64,000 bases of DNA from Pyricularia pennisetigena (lineage: Eukaryota > Ascomycota > Sordariomycetes > Magnaporthales > Pyriculariaceae). Position numbers and translations under genes: made by a program. Below the pieces are notes generated by a model. It was not told the DNA's origin. It was given only the letters and a program-made list of their open reading frames with translations, and searched no databases. The DNA lies in contig NC_043743.1 in the NCBI RefSeq assembly GCF_004337985.1, positions 2,394,909 to 2,458,908 of the forward strand, read 5' to 3'. Positions 35,206 to 49,496 of this stretch are shown here, one piece after another (positions within the stretch are counted from its first letter, which is position 1; the number at the start of each line of letters is the position of its first letter).

Positions 35206-36998
35206 TCACGATTCCTCCGAGTCAACAATGATCATATCCTCATGGCGATCCTTGAAGTATACGTCCTTGTTCTGGTCATACAGCTCTTGAAGCTTTTGGC
35301 AATATAGCTTCCACAACTCCTCGACACGCGGCTCAATATTACCACTGCCCCGGAACTGTTCGACCTTGATGGGTTCACCGACAACGACATTGATCGGCCG
35401 CCGCTGCGGAAGGACTCCAAAATCGTAGTTGAAAACGCCCCTTCCCCTCAACACCGGGACCGCGAATCCTAGGTATGCGAGAGCCTTCATTTGCAGGCGA
35501 CGGAAGCGCGGGTGATCCTGCGGGCCCCACTGCTGGTAGAGGTCGTTCTCACCAAAGCAGAGCACCGGCACAAGGTCAGCGCCGGTGCGCAGCGCCATGC
35601 GACAAAAGCCGCGCCGCTTCAGTATCAAGCGCATCGTCTTGGGGCAGGCCTCGAGTGCCTCTCGCGCTCCGCCCACAATGATGGAGACTGCTCTGCCCAT
35701 GCCTTCACCATTGGTCCCACCGGTCATCAAAGTGTTAATGATGGACTCCTTCGAAACCGAGATCAAACCCATAGCCATGAGATACTCGCGGTAGAACGGT
35801 GTCTTGAAGTTGCCGTGCAGAGTGCAGAGACTGTTTGTGATGCCGGGGAACTTCTCAGAAAAGCCGAGGGCTTCTGTGGCGAAGGAGGCAAAGGCGCCAT
35901 ACGAGATGATTCCGTGTGGATGAATCGCGAAGATGTACTTGCGGGTGGGCGGTAGATCGGCTGTCTTGTGCAGTCTGACAGGAAAGTAATCGGCAAAGTA
36001 CTTCCAGAAGCGAGCCCTACGAAGCCATTCTATACGACGGTTTGTCTTCCCATCGGATCCAGCTCTTGACAGTCTAATGAGTACAAGGTAGGCGATGACG
36101 ATGGGCCAAAACAGGGGAAGCGTGCACAGGAAGCAGAAAAAGCTGAAAGTGATTCCCATGCCGAGGACGTGCAGCAGAACCATCAAGGTCTGCAGTCGGC
36201 GATGGATCGGAGTGTTCAGAGGCGCCAGCCTTACTCTCCAGCGACTCCCGCGCGTGGGTTCGAACTCGTCGTCAGCACCCGTCACTTCGTCCAGGTCGTC
36301 ATCGAAGCCAGCCGGCAACCAAGCGTTAGCACTAGTTACCGTGCCTGCCGCGTTGGCCTGGTTGCCCCGCCGTTGCTTTGAGGATAAGCCCCGGTGGTCC
36401 TTCTCAGCCAATGCCTGTGTACGACTCTGAATGGTCTCCTGAATGTCCCACGAGGTGTCTGAGGATTCATCATCTGCGAATTCGTCCATGAGCATTTGCA
36501 ATCCGTCAGCCTGACGCGGGCTGCCGACCAATGTGTTGCTGCCTCTACGGCTCGGGTCGGGTGTTGGTAGACTGCCGGGCCTGGCAAGGTTGACCTGGTC
36601 TTCACTGGACATTTTGGTTTCATGGATGAAGTCGCCGCTAGCTACCTTGTTCCATGGCTGCTCGGTCGAATCCGATGGCGGCTAATCATGGCCGGTAGTC
36701 AGCATTAACATTCCCTCTTTACTGATGTTAGACGAGGGAGCCTGAGGCGCGGTTACGAACAAGGACAGCGTCGGCGGCTATATGCCCATTTTCGGAGCTG
36801 CCGTCCACGTCAGGGAGCGGGGCAGGAGGAAGGCTTGGATACTGCTCCTTGCCCTCGCTTGTTTGCTGCGGAGGTGCGTCTGGGCTGGACTTAGCGTCTG
36901 TGGTGATGAAGTTAAAACCTAATGCTTGTTTGTCCGCATTGTCGGCGATTTCACTCACTCAGTTGGACATGGGTCTGGGTCTCATCTATCGTCGCCAT
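35206..36998 (-). CDS. DGAT2: Diacylglycerol O-acyltransferase type 2 (DGAT2 / Dga1-like), 559 aa in the preferred model
   Basis: Makes triacylglycerol from diacylglycerol and acyl-CoA at the ER and lipid droplet. The main exon (36681-35206) carries the acyltransferase: two adjacent hydrophobic segments (about residues 233-271), then RKYIFAIHPHGIISYGAF with catalytic HPHG (322-325). It continues with CTLHGNFKTPFYREY, GGAREALEA, RRGFCRMALRTGADLVPV, FGENDLYQQW and NVVVGEPIKV. An ATG at 36612 could start a 468-aa protein. However, the frame upstream stays open to an acceptor (ATTAG at 36682), and exons 36998-36959 (MATIDETQTHVQL) and 36897-36734 join it in frame through GTGAGT..CACAG and a weak GTCTAA donor with a CTGAC branch site. 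This adds a 91-residue proline/acid-rich, disordered N-terminus. The stand-alone frame in 36728-36958 begins with GTG, supporting its being an internal exon. The enzyme identity is certain; the N-terminal exons are less so. Confidence 0.9.
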
Positions 36999-38330
36999 GG
37001 TGGTTGTGACGACAGAGAAGATGGCTGCGATAAGCGGCCCGGTGCAGTTGAAAAGATGTGTGGATAAGCACCGCGTGTGGTTTGTCAAGGGGAATACGAG
37101 GCCCCGATAAGAATTATGCTGCGGGGGAGTCTGTTGAGGTCCGTAGGATCTCGTAAATCAGTTCGTTCCCAGGGTATGTATGTTTTGTATGAATTACAAC
37201 AGCAAAATAATGTTAAGCAGTGGGTAGGGGGTGAAATAGAAGAAGTAAGTCTATGCAAGTCGCCGCTTGGGATTGATTGAACGACCGGCTGGTTGATTTG
37301 TTGGCATGTGGTTTTGCTGGTTCCCTTTTTTTTTTTTCCCCCACAGCCGTACGTACACGTCAACCCGGTTCAACAACTGGCGGGCAAATTGTATCGGGCC
37401 GCGGCTGTTAAACCTTGGGATGGATGCAAAAGAGTTGTGGCGCGCAGCAGCTAAGTCTAGAGGGAAAGCCGACAGAATTCTCGCAGCCTCGGGGTTATTT
37501 TTCTGCAATCCAGTCTTGCATGGCTGCTTGGTCAAAGGAAAGATGGAGGGCGTCGTCCATCCAGTCTGATGATTATCCCACGCCAGGATGACGTTTGTCT
37601 CAGCCCGCCCAGCGAATCAAAAATGGGTCCCGTACAGGCACAGCACAAAGCTGTGTCCCCCGCCCCACCTTTTTGCAGCTTGCGATGGCTACTGGCGATG
37701 CCGCCAAGGTACGGATGTTGACGTTGCTTGAGCGCTGATCTTTTTTTAAATTCTTCCCCCCTATGGAGAAGAATGAGGCTGTGCCTGTTTGTTTGTCGCC
37801 AAACGCAGGTCTAATCGCGAACCGGTAACAAATCACTACTCCAAGAAGTCCCTTGACCCGACAAGAAAGTATGTACCTAGGTAGTTTGATCAGAAGATCT
37901 ACCAGTGACCCAGTCACCCCTGTGCAGGCCTGTTCTGCCTCTGGGTTGACAGCTCAGCTTTCCAACTTTGAGGGAACTCATTGCATAAAAGTGGCCGCGG
38001 TTAAAACCACCCAATCCCGTCGCCGCATGCAACGACGCGAAAAACCAGCTCGAAAAACATGGAGGCAACCAACATTCAACTGCAATACCATCTACTCTAC
38101 TAACACGAAGGCCTCGTATCCGGGGAAGAAAACGTACTGCAAGCAACAAGGTTGATTCCTAATGCTTCATGACATATGATAGTTTGGGTGTCGTAAGTCT
38201 AGATCGATTACGTAGTGGACAAGGAAGATCCTACCATTGACATAATCCACAATATCCATCGCTGTACCTAGTAGCACATGGACGTAGTTCGCATGCAGAA
38301 GCTCAATTGGGCAGTTCTAGATCTGATACG

Positions 38331-38400
38331 GATAGTACATGCGAGGTCAAATCTGGACAGTACATGACGAGGTCTAATATGGCTAGTACATGCGAAGTCT
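38331..38400. repeat. Degenerate tandem repeat, period about 26 nt
   Basis: Three imperfect copies share the core AGTACATG followed by (A)CGAGGTC or CGAAGTC, spaced about 26 nt apart, with diverged flanks. A fourth, weaker similarity (GTAGCACATGGACG) lies just upstream near 38271. Confidence 0.65.
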
Positions 38401-41400
38401 ACTCCATACTCGACCTGCAAGCCTGACCTCACGTGTTCACATAGAGAACAACGAAGCCATCACAACTGATATGAAAATATTGATAACCGTCGTTCGCATT
38501 GACAGCAAGACAGCAACAAACAAGACTGTCATCTGAAAATCAGCCCAACAACGTCAAAGGCCCCGAACCCCCCACAGTACTATATATGAGGCTGAAAGAC
38601 GATGCGGGGCAAGCGATGTCACTTGTGCGTTTCTGTTGCCACCGCACCGCCTTTCTCTTTGATTATCGAGGACTGCATCATCATGCAATTCTCAGGCGGT
38701 GGCGGGGGCGGGTTTTTGCTGTGGTCCGTTGTTATTGAGGAGAATTCTCCCTTGTCTACCCTCTTGCAGCCTTACGTATGACATTGACATAGGTGGGATT
38801 GTAATTTAGAAGGTAATGCTGAGATTGCCGCGCGGATCCTTTGCAGGACTGATCCCTCCGCTTCCCACTTGCCCCGTCCCCTCATAGCCGCCAACCGCGC
38901 GCGCACCACTGTCATACTTGACACACAAACTCGGAAAAATCACTCAGCTGGTCTACCTCAAACCCTAATACCCCGCAATTCGGACAGGCACATCGTAGGC
39001 GATTCACTGCGCAAGGCATTGAAAATGCATAGCGATAAGGCTTCTTACTCCTTTTTTGCTGATGCAAATCCCACACGTCAACGATCCAATCCGTCCAATT
39101 ATGGACAGGCAAGGGCTGTCTTGAGGGGGATGTTCCTGGGAGCATAAAGTGGCAAACGTAAACGTGCGAATGCTGGTAACCTTGACAATTGAAATTAGCA
39201 TCAATGGGGTCGGGATCGCTCGGTTCACAGGCCAGTTCGGGACATTCCAGGCATAAGACGAAATCGTTGTTGCTTAGCCACACCGTTCAGCGTGCTCTTG
39301 GCTGGGGGGTGTGAATGCAAAGCCTGTCCTGTCTATACAGCTTTAACGTTTATAATGGCCAATGACTCTTAATTCCTGCGCGCAAAGTAGCTTGGCAGAA
39401 ACTTTGTGTAGTTAGCCACACGATGCCCTCAAATACACCCCCGTCTTGCCGTACCGCATTGGGATGTTAAAGCCGTTAGGACGGATTCTTGGGCGACAGG
39501 CAATTTCTCGACAAGGAACTCTTGAGCGCTGTAGTACCTCGACATTGCCGACCCACCGTTGCTTGCATCGATTCATTGTTACCGCGGTCGGATTTACTTT
39601 CAAAAGTCTACGCAAGGACACTCGGTAGCGTATCCTTGGTATTCAGGGTATCAACCAATCTGGCCACCGTCAATTACAACAACAGGCCATGATAGCCCGC
39701 TTGCCCACCAGAGATCGTCCTCTACTACAAATTAATACCACCGTACACGATACTGGTCTACGAGGTTGGCTTGGTTGACTACCATAGTAGTGGAGTTCCA
39801 ATCATTCCAGAATGGAGTCGAAACATCGGCAAGACAAGGGCAAGACGTCTGTGTGGGAGTTGGTGTCAAGATTACTACATAGTAACAACGAATAACATAG
39901 CACTTTGGTGGTGGCTTTGACTCCATTAGGTACCACTAAAATAACCGTGGTAATCCCGCCCCATAAATATGCCGGGTCTTTGGTCCCCACTCTCGCACTC
40001 CGGAATCCAAACCCGTTGCTCGGCTCAGGTTCAGGGCCCAAATATTGAGGCCAAGGCGTAGCAGAATATGGTAACACCCCAGCCCAGGGCGAGGTGCAAT
40101 ACGTTTATCCGACGGTAACTGTTGTATGGCCGACACTACGTAGCAGCAATCGCCCCATATTCCACCCAATCTTATCAACGAAAAAGAGAGTGCGACGGAG
40201 GCGAACAGAAAACACCAATTGAAAGGACCTTCTCCCTTCACGCTTGTTGACGGATGCAACCCTGAAAGGTCCCCGTCGCCCCAACCAGATTAGAAACGTC
40301 GCTTTCGTCGCGAGGTTGTGTTTGTTACGCTACAGCGGCGATTTCCCGACAATGCAATCATCCACTCTGCCCACGTAGTCTTAATGGCAAGACGGGGGCA
40401 GAACCCGCCCAATTATGTGTGGTCAGCTGTAATACCGACATAGTTGATCATACTAATATCGTGATGCATACGTATGCAGTGTCCCTCACAAACATCCGGC
40501 ACTGAGGTTGGCCTCGATAGGAAACAAATGCGATGTGCATAATAACGTTGTTTGATTTACTTGCTCCCGTATTCGAGACCACGGCATTAATTCGGTAAGG
40601 TCGGCCGACTTGGTGGTATACCGATCAACATATATATGCACATGACTACGTCTTGCTATACAATCCTTGCTGCCTGTGCTCATCCACGCGGCTACTGCCT
40701 TTAAAATTCGTCAGGTGTGCCCACAAAGCCGTAGTACTGCACATGCTTATGGTAGGTACTGCCGTGGAATCACGGGGCATGCGCCGATCAGGGCAGCAAC
40801 TTTATGCCTCCAGCTGGCGCGGAGAGGGGACGGTGTTCGGATGGCTATGGGCGCGGTATGTTTTGCTCTGGGGTTTACAAGGTCCTCCCGACTTTTGTTT
40901 CCTTGTCAGCAGCGGACCTTTTTTTTTTCTTGCCTTGTCAAGGGCACAAAACTCAAGGTAGGGTGGTCAAGCAAGGAAAAGCATAGCCAAAATCAATTAG
41001 CAAGAAGGGATTCCCCCGTCTAACCTGTCATGGTGCAATAGCCGATACAAAAGGCCTTTTGACAGCTCTCAAGACGTGTTCGGTCCATCAAACCAGCATA
41101 GTGCTTGTCGTAAATTCAGTCTTAACAGGCATCGCCTGTCCCAACCAAGGTCTTTGTTGCATTGCTTTCCCCAGCTCTGGAAGGTGTACCGAAGTGGCTC
41201 ACCTCGGCGGCTCATTTCTTCTGTTTCTTCTGGCCCTGAACCCTTCCTTGGATTCTAGAAGGCCATTTGAGCGGAGTAAGTAATCTTGTGCCTGCATTAG
41301 CGTCAGGACCAGGGTTCCTCAATCAAGTTAGGTTTTGCCTTCTTGATCTTGCCTGCGGTAGTCTCACACGTTCTGTCCAGTTTATCCATGGTAGTCGGTC

Positions 41401-44279
41401 CGATGAAGGAAGACCTTGGACCAGCCAAAATGGAAAATGACGATGTTTGCTGTCTTAATATGCTACCAACTGCCAACTGCACGTGCTTTCCGAAGTTCTA
41501 ACGACAAAGACCTGAGTCGTAGTGGACAGCCAGGGATCAATTCCAATTGTCGATACGAAAAAAATAATTAAAACAACGTAGCCGGGTGGCAATCATTACA
41601 CGAAAACCGGCAAAGATCCGGGTTTTTTTCTTCTTGCTATTCATTTTCTTTACCTTCTTCAGGGCTACAATCCCGTTCTGGTTAGTCAGTCACCACAAGA
41701 GCCGAAGAGGAATCGCATCCACATCAGCCGTTCAGCGACTCAGTAACGGACGGACTGTAATCACTGTACTGTACTGTAAAAAAAAAAAAAAAAACTCGAA
41801 TGGTAACACAAGCCCATGAGATTCTTCTACGACGTAGACGAGCTTCACATGGCTCCAGATGCTGGTCAATAAGGGTTCTGCCCCTAGCCCAATTGGTGTG
41901 GAAATACAGCTTGGCGAGACAGGCAGCCCTGCACCCCCGTCCCAACGCGGAAAAGAATACCACAGCCTGTTCCTTATGGGTTTAGCGGCCACGTCAACCA
42001 CTCAGTTTTGTTAATACCAACAGCGGCCGGGTACCCTTGGAGGGTCAGACCGCGGGCCGTTGATGAACTGTCCGGGTGAAGAAGAAAAGAAAAAAAGCGG
42101 GCGGACCATTGGGTATCATCCCCCACTGGTAACGGTCTGGAGCCCTGATGAAGAAAAGGCTAGGCGGTAATTTAGTTCTCGAACCGTGTCTAGCGTGTTG
42201 GTTATTTCGGCACCGTAGATTTAGAGGACTCCCGTGTGTGATTTTCGCCCATCAGAAACAGAAAACCCTTCATACTCGGCCTCCATAACTATCTGGGTCG
42301 CCAACTGGGGTTCCCGTCAATCACTGGGGACTCAAAGAGGGGCTGACAGAGGACGAGCAAACGAGAGTAACCCGACTGTACAATGTTACAGTAGCAAGAG
42401 GAGGTGCCTTGAAGATCTGTCCAAACTTGTACAAATATATGTAAATCCTTTATATTTTATTCTCAACTGGATAACTGACATCTGAATTTGTCGCTAGTGT
42501 TTTGCTGACAGCCCTACTTTTAAATCTGCGCATTGACTTGCCCAATGTTTTCTCAGCAAGGGTCTTCAAAGGGCCCCAACCACGAACCACATCCGAACAC
42601 AAGCGAATTTTGTCGTTTGAAGTCTTTGACAGCTGAGAGGCTGGTGGTATAAGACCATGTTTTGACCGGTGCGGGCGGGTGGCTTGGACGTTTGGAAGAT
42701 CAACAATAATAGGAACAAAGTTGCGCGTAAGGCGAAATCTGTGTGTCCATTATGTCTGTGTGCACGAGAGTCCGTGTGTGCCCAGGTATCGCGAGAAGCT
42801 CAGTGCAACAATGCCTGTCCCGGTTTCCGATTCATACCTTGGTAGGCAATTTTGATGGATAATCAATCGCTTACCCAACCTCTCCTCACCGACCGCCGAA
42901 CTTACCAACCACCTTTAGGTACGAGTCAATTACATCGTGTCTGTTATTACTACGCACAGTAGCACTGATGAGGTAGTATTTGATACTATGACCCAATACG
43001 ACTCCATCGCCGGAGGTAAACTTGATGAGATACCGTAGATGGGAGAGGTGTCCGGCACTACGAAGCCGACCAGGGGAGACACTCAAGACACTGATGCAGG
43101 CCTGAAAGTCTTGCAAAACAATGCGCTTCTACTCTACTCTGCTTTGGGAGCGCCCAGGGCGGGTTTGTGGGGCACAAAGGTTGCAGAGGAGGTTGAAGGA
43201 AGGAGCCCAGACCAGAGGAACTCCTCACTCCCAGACCTGATCGCAAACTTCCATACCAATAGTAAGACGTATGGCCCACTTGATCGTTACAGCGCATGCG
43301 ACGTGGATTCCTTCGAGAAGCTGCGGTATTCTCCCCAAAAGACCTTCTTTTTATTTTTCCCTTGATCAACCGTCTTATTATCCCCGGCCCGTCAACCTTC
43401 TTCCAAGCGAAAGAACACTCACCAAGCCCCATATTGGACTGAAGCTATGCTCTTTGTGGACAACCTACCGTTGCTGAAATCTCGTCTATGTTCCTATATA
43501 GACAGACCAGGGCAGATCCGAGCCTATGGTGGCAAATCCTATCAGCTCCCTCGGTGACGGCAATTGAACTCGGCTGGGCCTTTGTTGCATTGTACCCTTG
43601 GGCTCGAATGACACCTTGGGGCGAGTACATACAGTACTCAGTACAGTAGTAGATCGCTAATTCGCGGCCGGACAGGGTTGCCAACAAACAAGGCTCTGAC
43701 TTCAATACTACCACGGTGAGGAGGCCCAGAAGGCAGGGGCAGGGTTGAAGGCCCGGGATCAGGCTCCCATTCAACCCTGATGGTCCGCGTTGGGTGTGGC
43801 CGTCGATATGGCCTCTGGGTCCCGCAGATAAGATACCAGGGCCCCCGGGGAGGGTCTGGAAGAAATACCGGTATAGGGAATTAAGTTTATGCAGGCAAAA
43901 TTGGGACCGCATGAATATTTCGCAGTCGGTGAGAAGTGGTGCAAGTTTTGACCAAAGGTACGGCTATATGCTTTCCAATAAGACAAATATTATTAACTCA
44001 CTCACCTTGTTTGTACAGTCATATCCCTTGCAGTTTGCTGTTCGTACAAGATTGGTGCGTGCTAGAACTTGTGATTTTGACAATCATCCCAACTTCCTGC
44101 ATGCATGTTTGGCGTTAGAAACTAAACCCGTACCTGCATGACGCCAGGCACCGGTGGTGTGACCAGAAACTTGGAAACAATTTGGCTGAATTTCTTGTGA
44201 TTGATCCTGCAGGGCAGGAAACCGCGGATTCGGGCCGCTTGGAACCATGTACATTTTCAGGCACAGTCGAATTTGATTC

Positions 44280-44286
<7 letters not shown>

Positions 44287-44322
<36 letters not shown>
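44287..44322. repeat. Poly(A) tract, 36 nt
   Basis: Thirty-six uninterrupted A residues preceded by CAGC, inside the gene-free interval. Confidence 0.95.
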
Positions 44323-44323
<1 letters not shown>

Positions 44324-47300
44324 CACCCCCGCCATTTTCCAACGCTACGGATTCCCTTCCGCCAGGACCCGGGTGGATGCTGTACCTCTCCACATTCAGA
44401 CTGAATTCGAAAGCCTGGAGAAGCTGCCGTTTTCGGGCGACTGAGCCGATATAACGGGGCGTTGAAAACTAACGTGAACATGGAGAATTGCTTGCTACCT
44501 TGCTAAACTTGACATCTTGCATAAGGGAGAAGCAAAAGCAAAAGTAATAATAATTAACGAATCGGCACATGCAGTAAACAGTTGTTGGTGGCATGAGCGC
44601 TTGGGTTCAAAATTCGCCGCTGCGGGATAAACATGTGGATCTACTCCATCCTGGGAAGGTACAGCAGACAGAGTGATTAGGAGGCCCTGGCTTCGGACAA
44701 TTATGTGGGATTGTCCTATCATTACTCAATGCGACAGAGTATCGATTGGCTGATTGGTCAGACCACACTTGCGCCACAAAAGCATGAAACCTGCGCCGGA
44801 CGGCGAGCATGCCCTTCTCGGAACATGCACCGAAAAAAGTGAAAATACCGGAGGCCGGCCTGGTCGGATGATATCAGCTTTCTTGCAACCACGCAAGCCG
44901 AACCTAGGGCACCGACTCGACCCAATCCCAACTCCATGCCGGGTCCGAATAGGTTTGAATTCCCAGGGACGACCAGGTCAGTCGTTTCGCAATAGGCAAA
45001 GAACAGCAGCTGAAGACCGCCAACCTAGTCAGTGCCCACCTGAAAGTGGGAGAAACAACTGTCAGTCGCCACTCGGAGATGCCAACATGCACATCCTTTA
45101 TTGCCGCGCGTGCCTGACGCTGAAAACCCCGCCCAACTCCTAACTGAAACCCGAGATTCGATGCCAAAATCACTGTGGGCAACTGTCAGAATATTGGTCG
45201 ATTACAGCATATAAACAGGCAGGCCCATGTGGACGATATGTCATGATTACTATTTTCAGTAGCATCCAGGGGCCAATGGTTGGCCAGGCCGACCTGGCCC
45301 AGGCAGGCCGAGAGTCGTGAATCGTGCTCATACTGCGATCTATGTACAGTAGTAACCGGGACCTCGCCGGCAGATCAAACCGCAAAGTTCCTACAGGGCT
45401 GATGCGATAGTCTCTGGATTTGCATACTACTGTACGGACACAGTAGTAGTCTGTTGATGCGAAAGTTCGGACGGTGGGCCCAGCCTTGACCTTTCCCATA
45501 TCTAGCCAAATACAAGAATGGTCGTCGGCAAGCTGCCTGCTGGATCATATAAATGCCCGCAATACACCAAAGAGTAAGGTAAAAATTGTTTGAGCTGAAT
45601 TACTTGGATCAATTGTTCTCTAGACTAGTAAGCGGCGGCGTGCTCTTTTGGGAGGCGCCATATGAGACTGTAATAGCTGACCGGTAGACTTGGAGGCGAA
45701 GCACTGGCCTGAGGAAGGCTTGTTGACAAGATCCTCCCGCCTCCGGGCCGGCCGCTTCGGAACCCTGAGCCGTGGCGCTTTGCAAGCGTGCTAACCACGG
45801 TAGTTCGCCTCAACAAACAAACTGCTCGCTGTAGGCGCCATTGACACTTTGACTCGAGCAAAAAAAAAAAAAAAAAGTGCCGACACCATGAGTCGCCCGA
45901 GCGTCAGGTTCGCTCATTTGCTCCCAGCGCGACAGCCCAGCTAGCATCTAGGCACATTACTTTATTTCAGACTCTTATATTATCGCATCTCCGCATTCGT
46001 CACGCGGGCCCTGGTGCTAACGGCATAGTCTAGGTACGTGCGCTCATCTGTGGCATTATGTTTTATCACTCTACGCCAGATCCAGTGATTGGTGCCAGAA
46101 GCTGGGTATGTAACGTAAGCGAGCAAGTATGCGAAAAGGGAGGGGGATGGGGTGTGCACTCAATCAATCAAATCCGGTCCGAGGTCCATTCAACGACTAT
46201 TTTGCTAGACGTGGGTTCAGGTCGCCCAGCTCTCATTGATTGCCACCTAACCCACAGCCTATCGATCCATGGGCGGTTGGCTCGAACACGATGGCACACA
46301 CTGATGGTGCTATCTGTAGAAAACGTTGTTTTTGGTGGTCCAGGTACCTTACTTTGTACCTGCTATGTGTGGACGATACAGCGGGACCATAAAAAAAGAG
46401 AAAGAAAGAAATAAGGGGTTACTGGTAAGCGATTTAGCGAGTTGCAGCAAAAAGGCACAGACAGGTAACCCAAAGTTAGCATGCCAAGGCCATACCGAGT
46501 TGCATATTTCGTATGCAGCTTTTCAAAAAAAGCATCATCCATGGTCAGCACCGCCGACCGGCAAATTTTCGGTTGACGGCGATCAGTGGGCTGAGACTGA
46601 AAGAAAGCCAGTAAGCTTGACACCATAATTCCTGACAGGCCCTGGATGCGTGGATGGGGGACGTCGGCAAATGGTTAGGAATGGGAAAGTAGTCCTTTGT
46701 TTGTCCTATGCCGCTTGTTTCTACTGTCAGGTAAACTGTATTGTACAACGCAAGATCCGAAGGCATGAACCTGAAGGCAATATTAGTGGGGATGGACCTG
46801 GTCTTGTGGCCCCGGGATGGGGGGCGTCAGGATTCATGCAGTCAAACCTCAACCGGCTGCGCCGCCAGTCGCCAGAGAGTTTCTAAACACGGCAATGATG
46901 CATTGATTCGGAGGGTCCAGGAAAACAGGAACCACCCGTCAGTTCACCACAAACCCACGGATGAGAAAGAAGAAAGAGGGACAAAAGAGGATAATTGAAT
47001 GTTTCGCACCATTCGCAATTGCAATAGCGACAAAGTCTATTACTCTCGCCTCTCGGGGCTGGGCACGCAGGGCGAAACGAGAACCATGCTGCGATGTACG
47101 GCTTGTGGCCCCAATCTGGAGCCTTGTCCACGGATGAAAGAGTTTGACCATGGAGCTCTTCAGTTGTCCTGCAAATAGAATCAAAGTCGAGAGAGAGCCG
47201 CTGAAGATCAGATGGACGTTGCATCACCGCGGATCCGTCTTGACTATTGGACTCTAATTTTTGCCCACTACTGCACAACTTCCCCCTCCGCCCTCTGCTG

Positions 47301-49496
47301 TCCTGCATTCGACTGCATCCACATTCATCGATAGGCGTGCTTTTCGTACCTTGCATATTACCGCACTATGGGATGGAGGAATGAGGTGCGCAGCATAGCA
47401 CCGCTGGTTGCCTCCACTAATAGCAGCTGGAGTGCATATGTAGCCAGTGATTGGAAGTGGGGCAGTCGGCTCGTTCTGGGCTTAACGCGATACGTTGGAA
47501 ATGCACGAGAAAGGTTCCGTCGTTCCAACGGCACATGCAGCTCGAGAAGTAAACGGCCGTCTGCATCTGCTATTGGATATTTTACAACACCACGAGGCAG
47601 CAAATGGCTGCACTGGGTTGCAGTAGGCCATAGCGCTGCAGGACCAAGTTTGGACTCGTCGTTTCTGCTTTTTTTGCATCTACTGTGGTAAACATCCTAT
47701 CAGACGACAGAAATGTGAAGGATGGAACAATGGTGGTGGGGGCAGCGTCGGATCTATGCATGCACTACGCCCATGCTCATTCATCATTGGACGTGGAAGC
47801 GTGCGAAGCGACCAGATAGATATGCGAGTGAGAGACACAAAAGAACAAAAATAAAGGGAAAGAAAAATAGCAACGCAGAACAAACTCTCGTTCGCCATGT
47901 AAGAGACATGTGCCTCGAAGGGAAAGAAAAAAAAAAAAATCCATGGACGGACTGTGCACCGCACATGTGCTCCAATTACCTGGCAAATACCCTGAGTGGG
48001 GGAGTAACTCGCACTTGAGGCATGTTCAGTCGAGAGGTTACAATATTATTTTCCGAGCAAGATTACGACCAACAAACTGCAGTGGAGCCGAGCCAGATTG
48101 AAGTTGGGCAATTGCCCCAAATCGAAGTTCTAGACGTTCCGGACCCCCGGGAGACCAAAGGCAAACGAGATTTTCTGTCCCTTATGTGAGAGAAACAGGA
48201 AAATCAGGCGAAAGAATGCCGGGTCAGCCTTCGTATCCATCCACATCCATCATGGTCTTCTTCATCTCGAGCTGGTTGGTAACACTCGCCAAAAAAGAAT
48301 TGTCACCAGTAGTCCAAAGAGACCGGGTCAGCCAGCTCGAGAGAAGATTGGGTGGGTGGGCATTCGCCCATCACCACGAATGAACGCCGCCCGGCTTACT
48401 CGCCCCGTGCTGTCTAGCGTAACTATCTAGCGCTTGCTTCCAGATCGCTCTCTGAATTGACTTCGTCACAAATCGGTCATCATCGCGCCGCCTTCATCAG
48501 ACGGCGGCTACTGCAGGCCAAAAGGCATCTGCCACAGTGCCGTCAGGCTGTCATCTCGTCTTATTCGTCTCTTGTTGTGGGATAGGCAGGCTTGACAGGT
48601 CACCACCACTACCTACGACTAGATCAGAACGACACGCCAGCTAATGCATGCTGTGGCTGTTTCCACGAGTCTGTCCTGACGGTAGCAAGGGTCCGCTTCT
48701 CTTCAGTATTCTTTGTGGCAAGCCGCGACTGGGATTTGTGTGGACCGCTGGACGACGGGACGAGGCGGCCAAGGGCTTCCCACCCGTTGTGTCGCCTGGC
48801 TGTTCTACCGTATCCATCCAATCCGCATTCTCTTGGGTACTGACTGGATGGAGGAAAAAGCAAAAAAGAGACAAAAAAAAAAGGCGTATGGGTGCCCGCC
48901 GGTACTTCCGGGAGGGTCCTGACCAGAATTAGAATAGGCAAAGTGCTGCGCCATACCAGGTCGGCGTGCCCACCCGTCTGATATTCTCTCTTGTTTATCA
49001 ATTATTTTATCGTTCTTTGTTTTTCTGTCGAATCTCTTTTTGTTCTTTTTTTTTTTTTTCCCACTGTTCCTTTGCCCCAGACAGACAGACATTCCTGACA
49101 ACCAACCCAGTAGGAACCACTTGGTGGCAGCGGGTCATGCTCTTCCTCCCTTGCTTCCCTGACCACCATCCAGCGTAGCGTTCCTGATCCACCGTGCCCT
49201 TGTCAGCTTTGGTGAGACATGCAATGGGGTGGGGTGGATGTGGATAGGCTATGGGCAAGTAAAGTCCCCCATTCCTGGTAGACCCTAGGCTAGGGTAAAT
49301 CCAGTCTCTGCACCACCTCAACTCCACACCTCACTACTGCTGGACCATGTTGGACTGGAACCGACGTTGTCGGCTAGTGGGTGGGGTGTGGATATGGGTG
49401 GTGGGTGTGGGTGTTGTGTGCCTGGCCCGGTTGGGTGTGCGTCCCTGTCGACAAGGATTCTTGTCCACTGTCAGTGTCAGTCGTCAGGTACCCCGT

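Noticed and set aside
36728..36958. Separate 76-aa gene upstream of DGAT2
   Set aside because: The apparent start is GTG, part of a GTGAGT donor; the frame fits better as an internal exon of DGAT2.
43039..43912. Frames of 108-155 codons in the 13 kb gap
   Set aside because: Random composition, no typical start context and no frame-preserving introns.
44287..44322. Poly(A) tract as the tail of a retroposon
   Set aside because: No target-site duplication, promoter boxes or element body seen upstream; kept only as a repeat.
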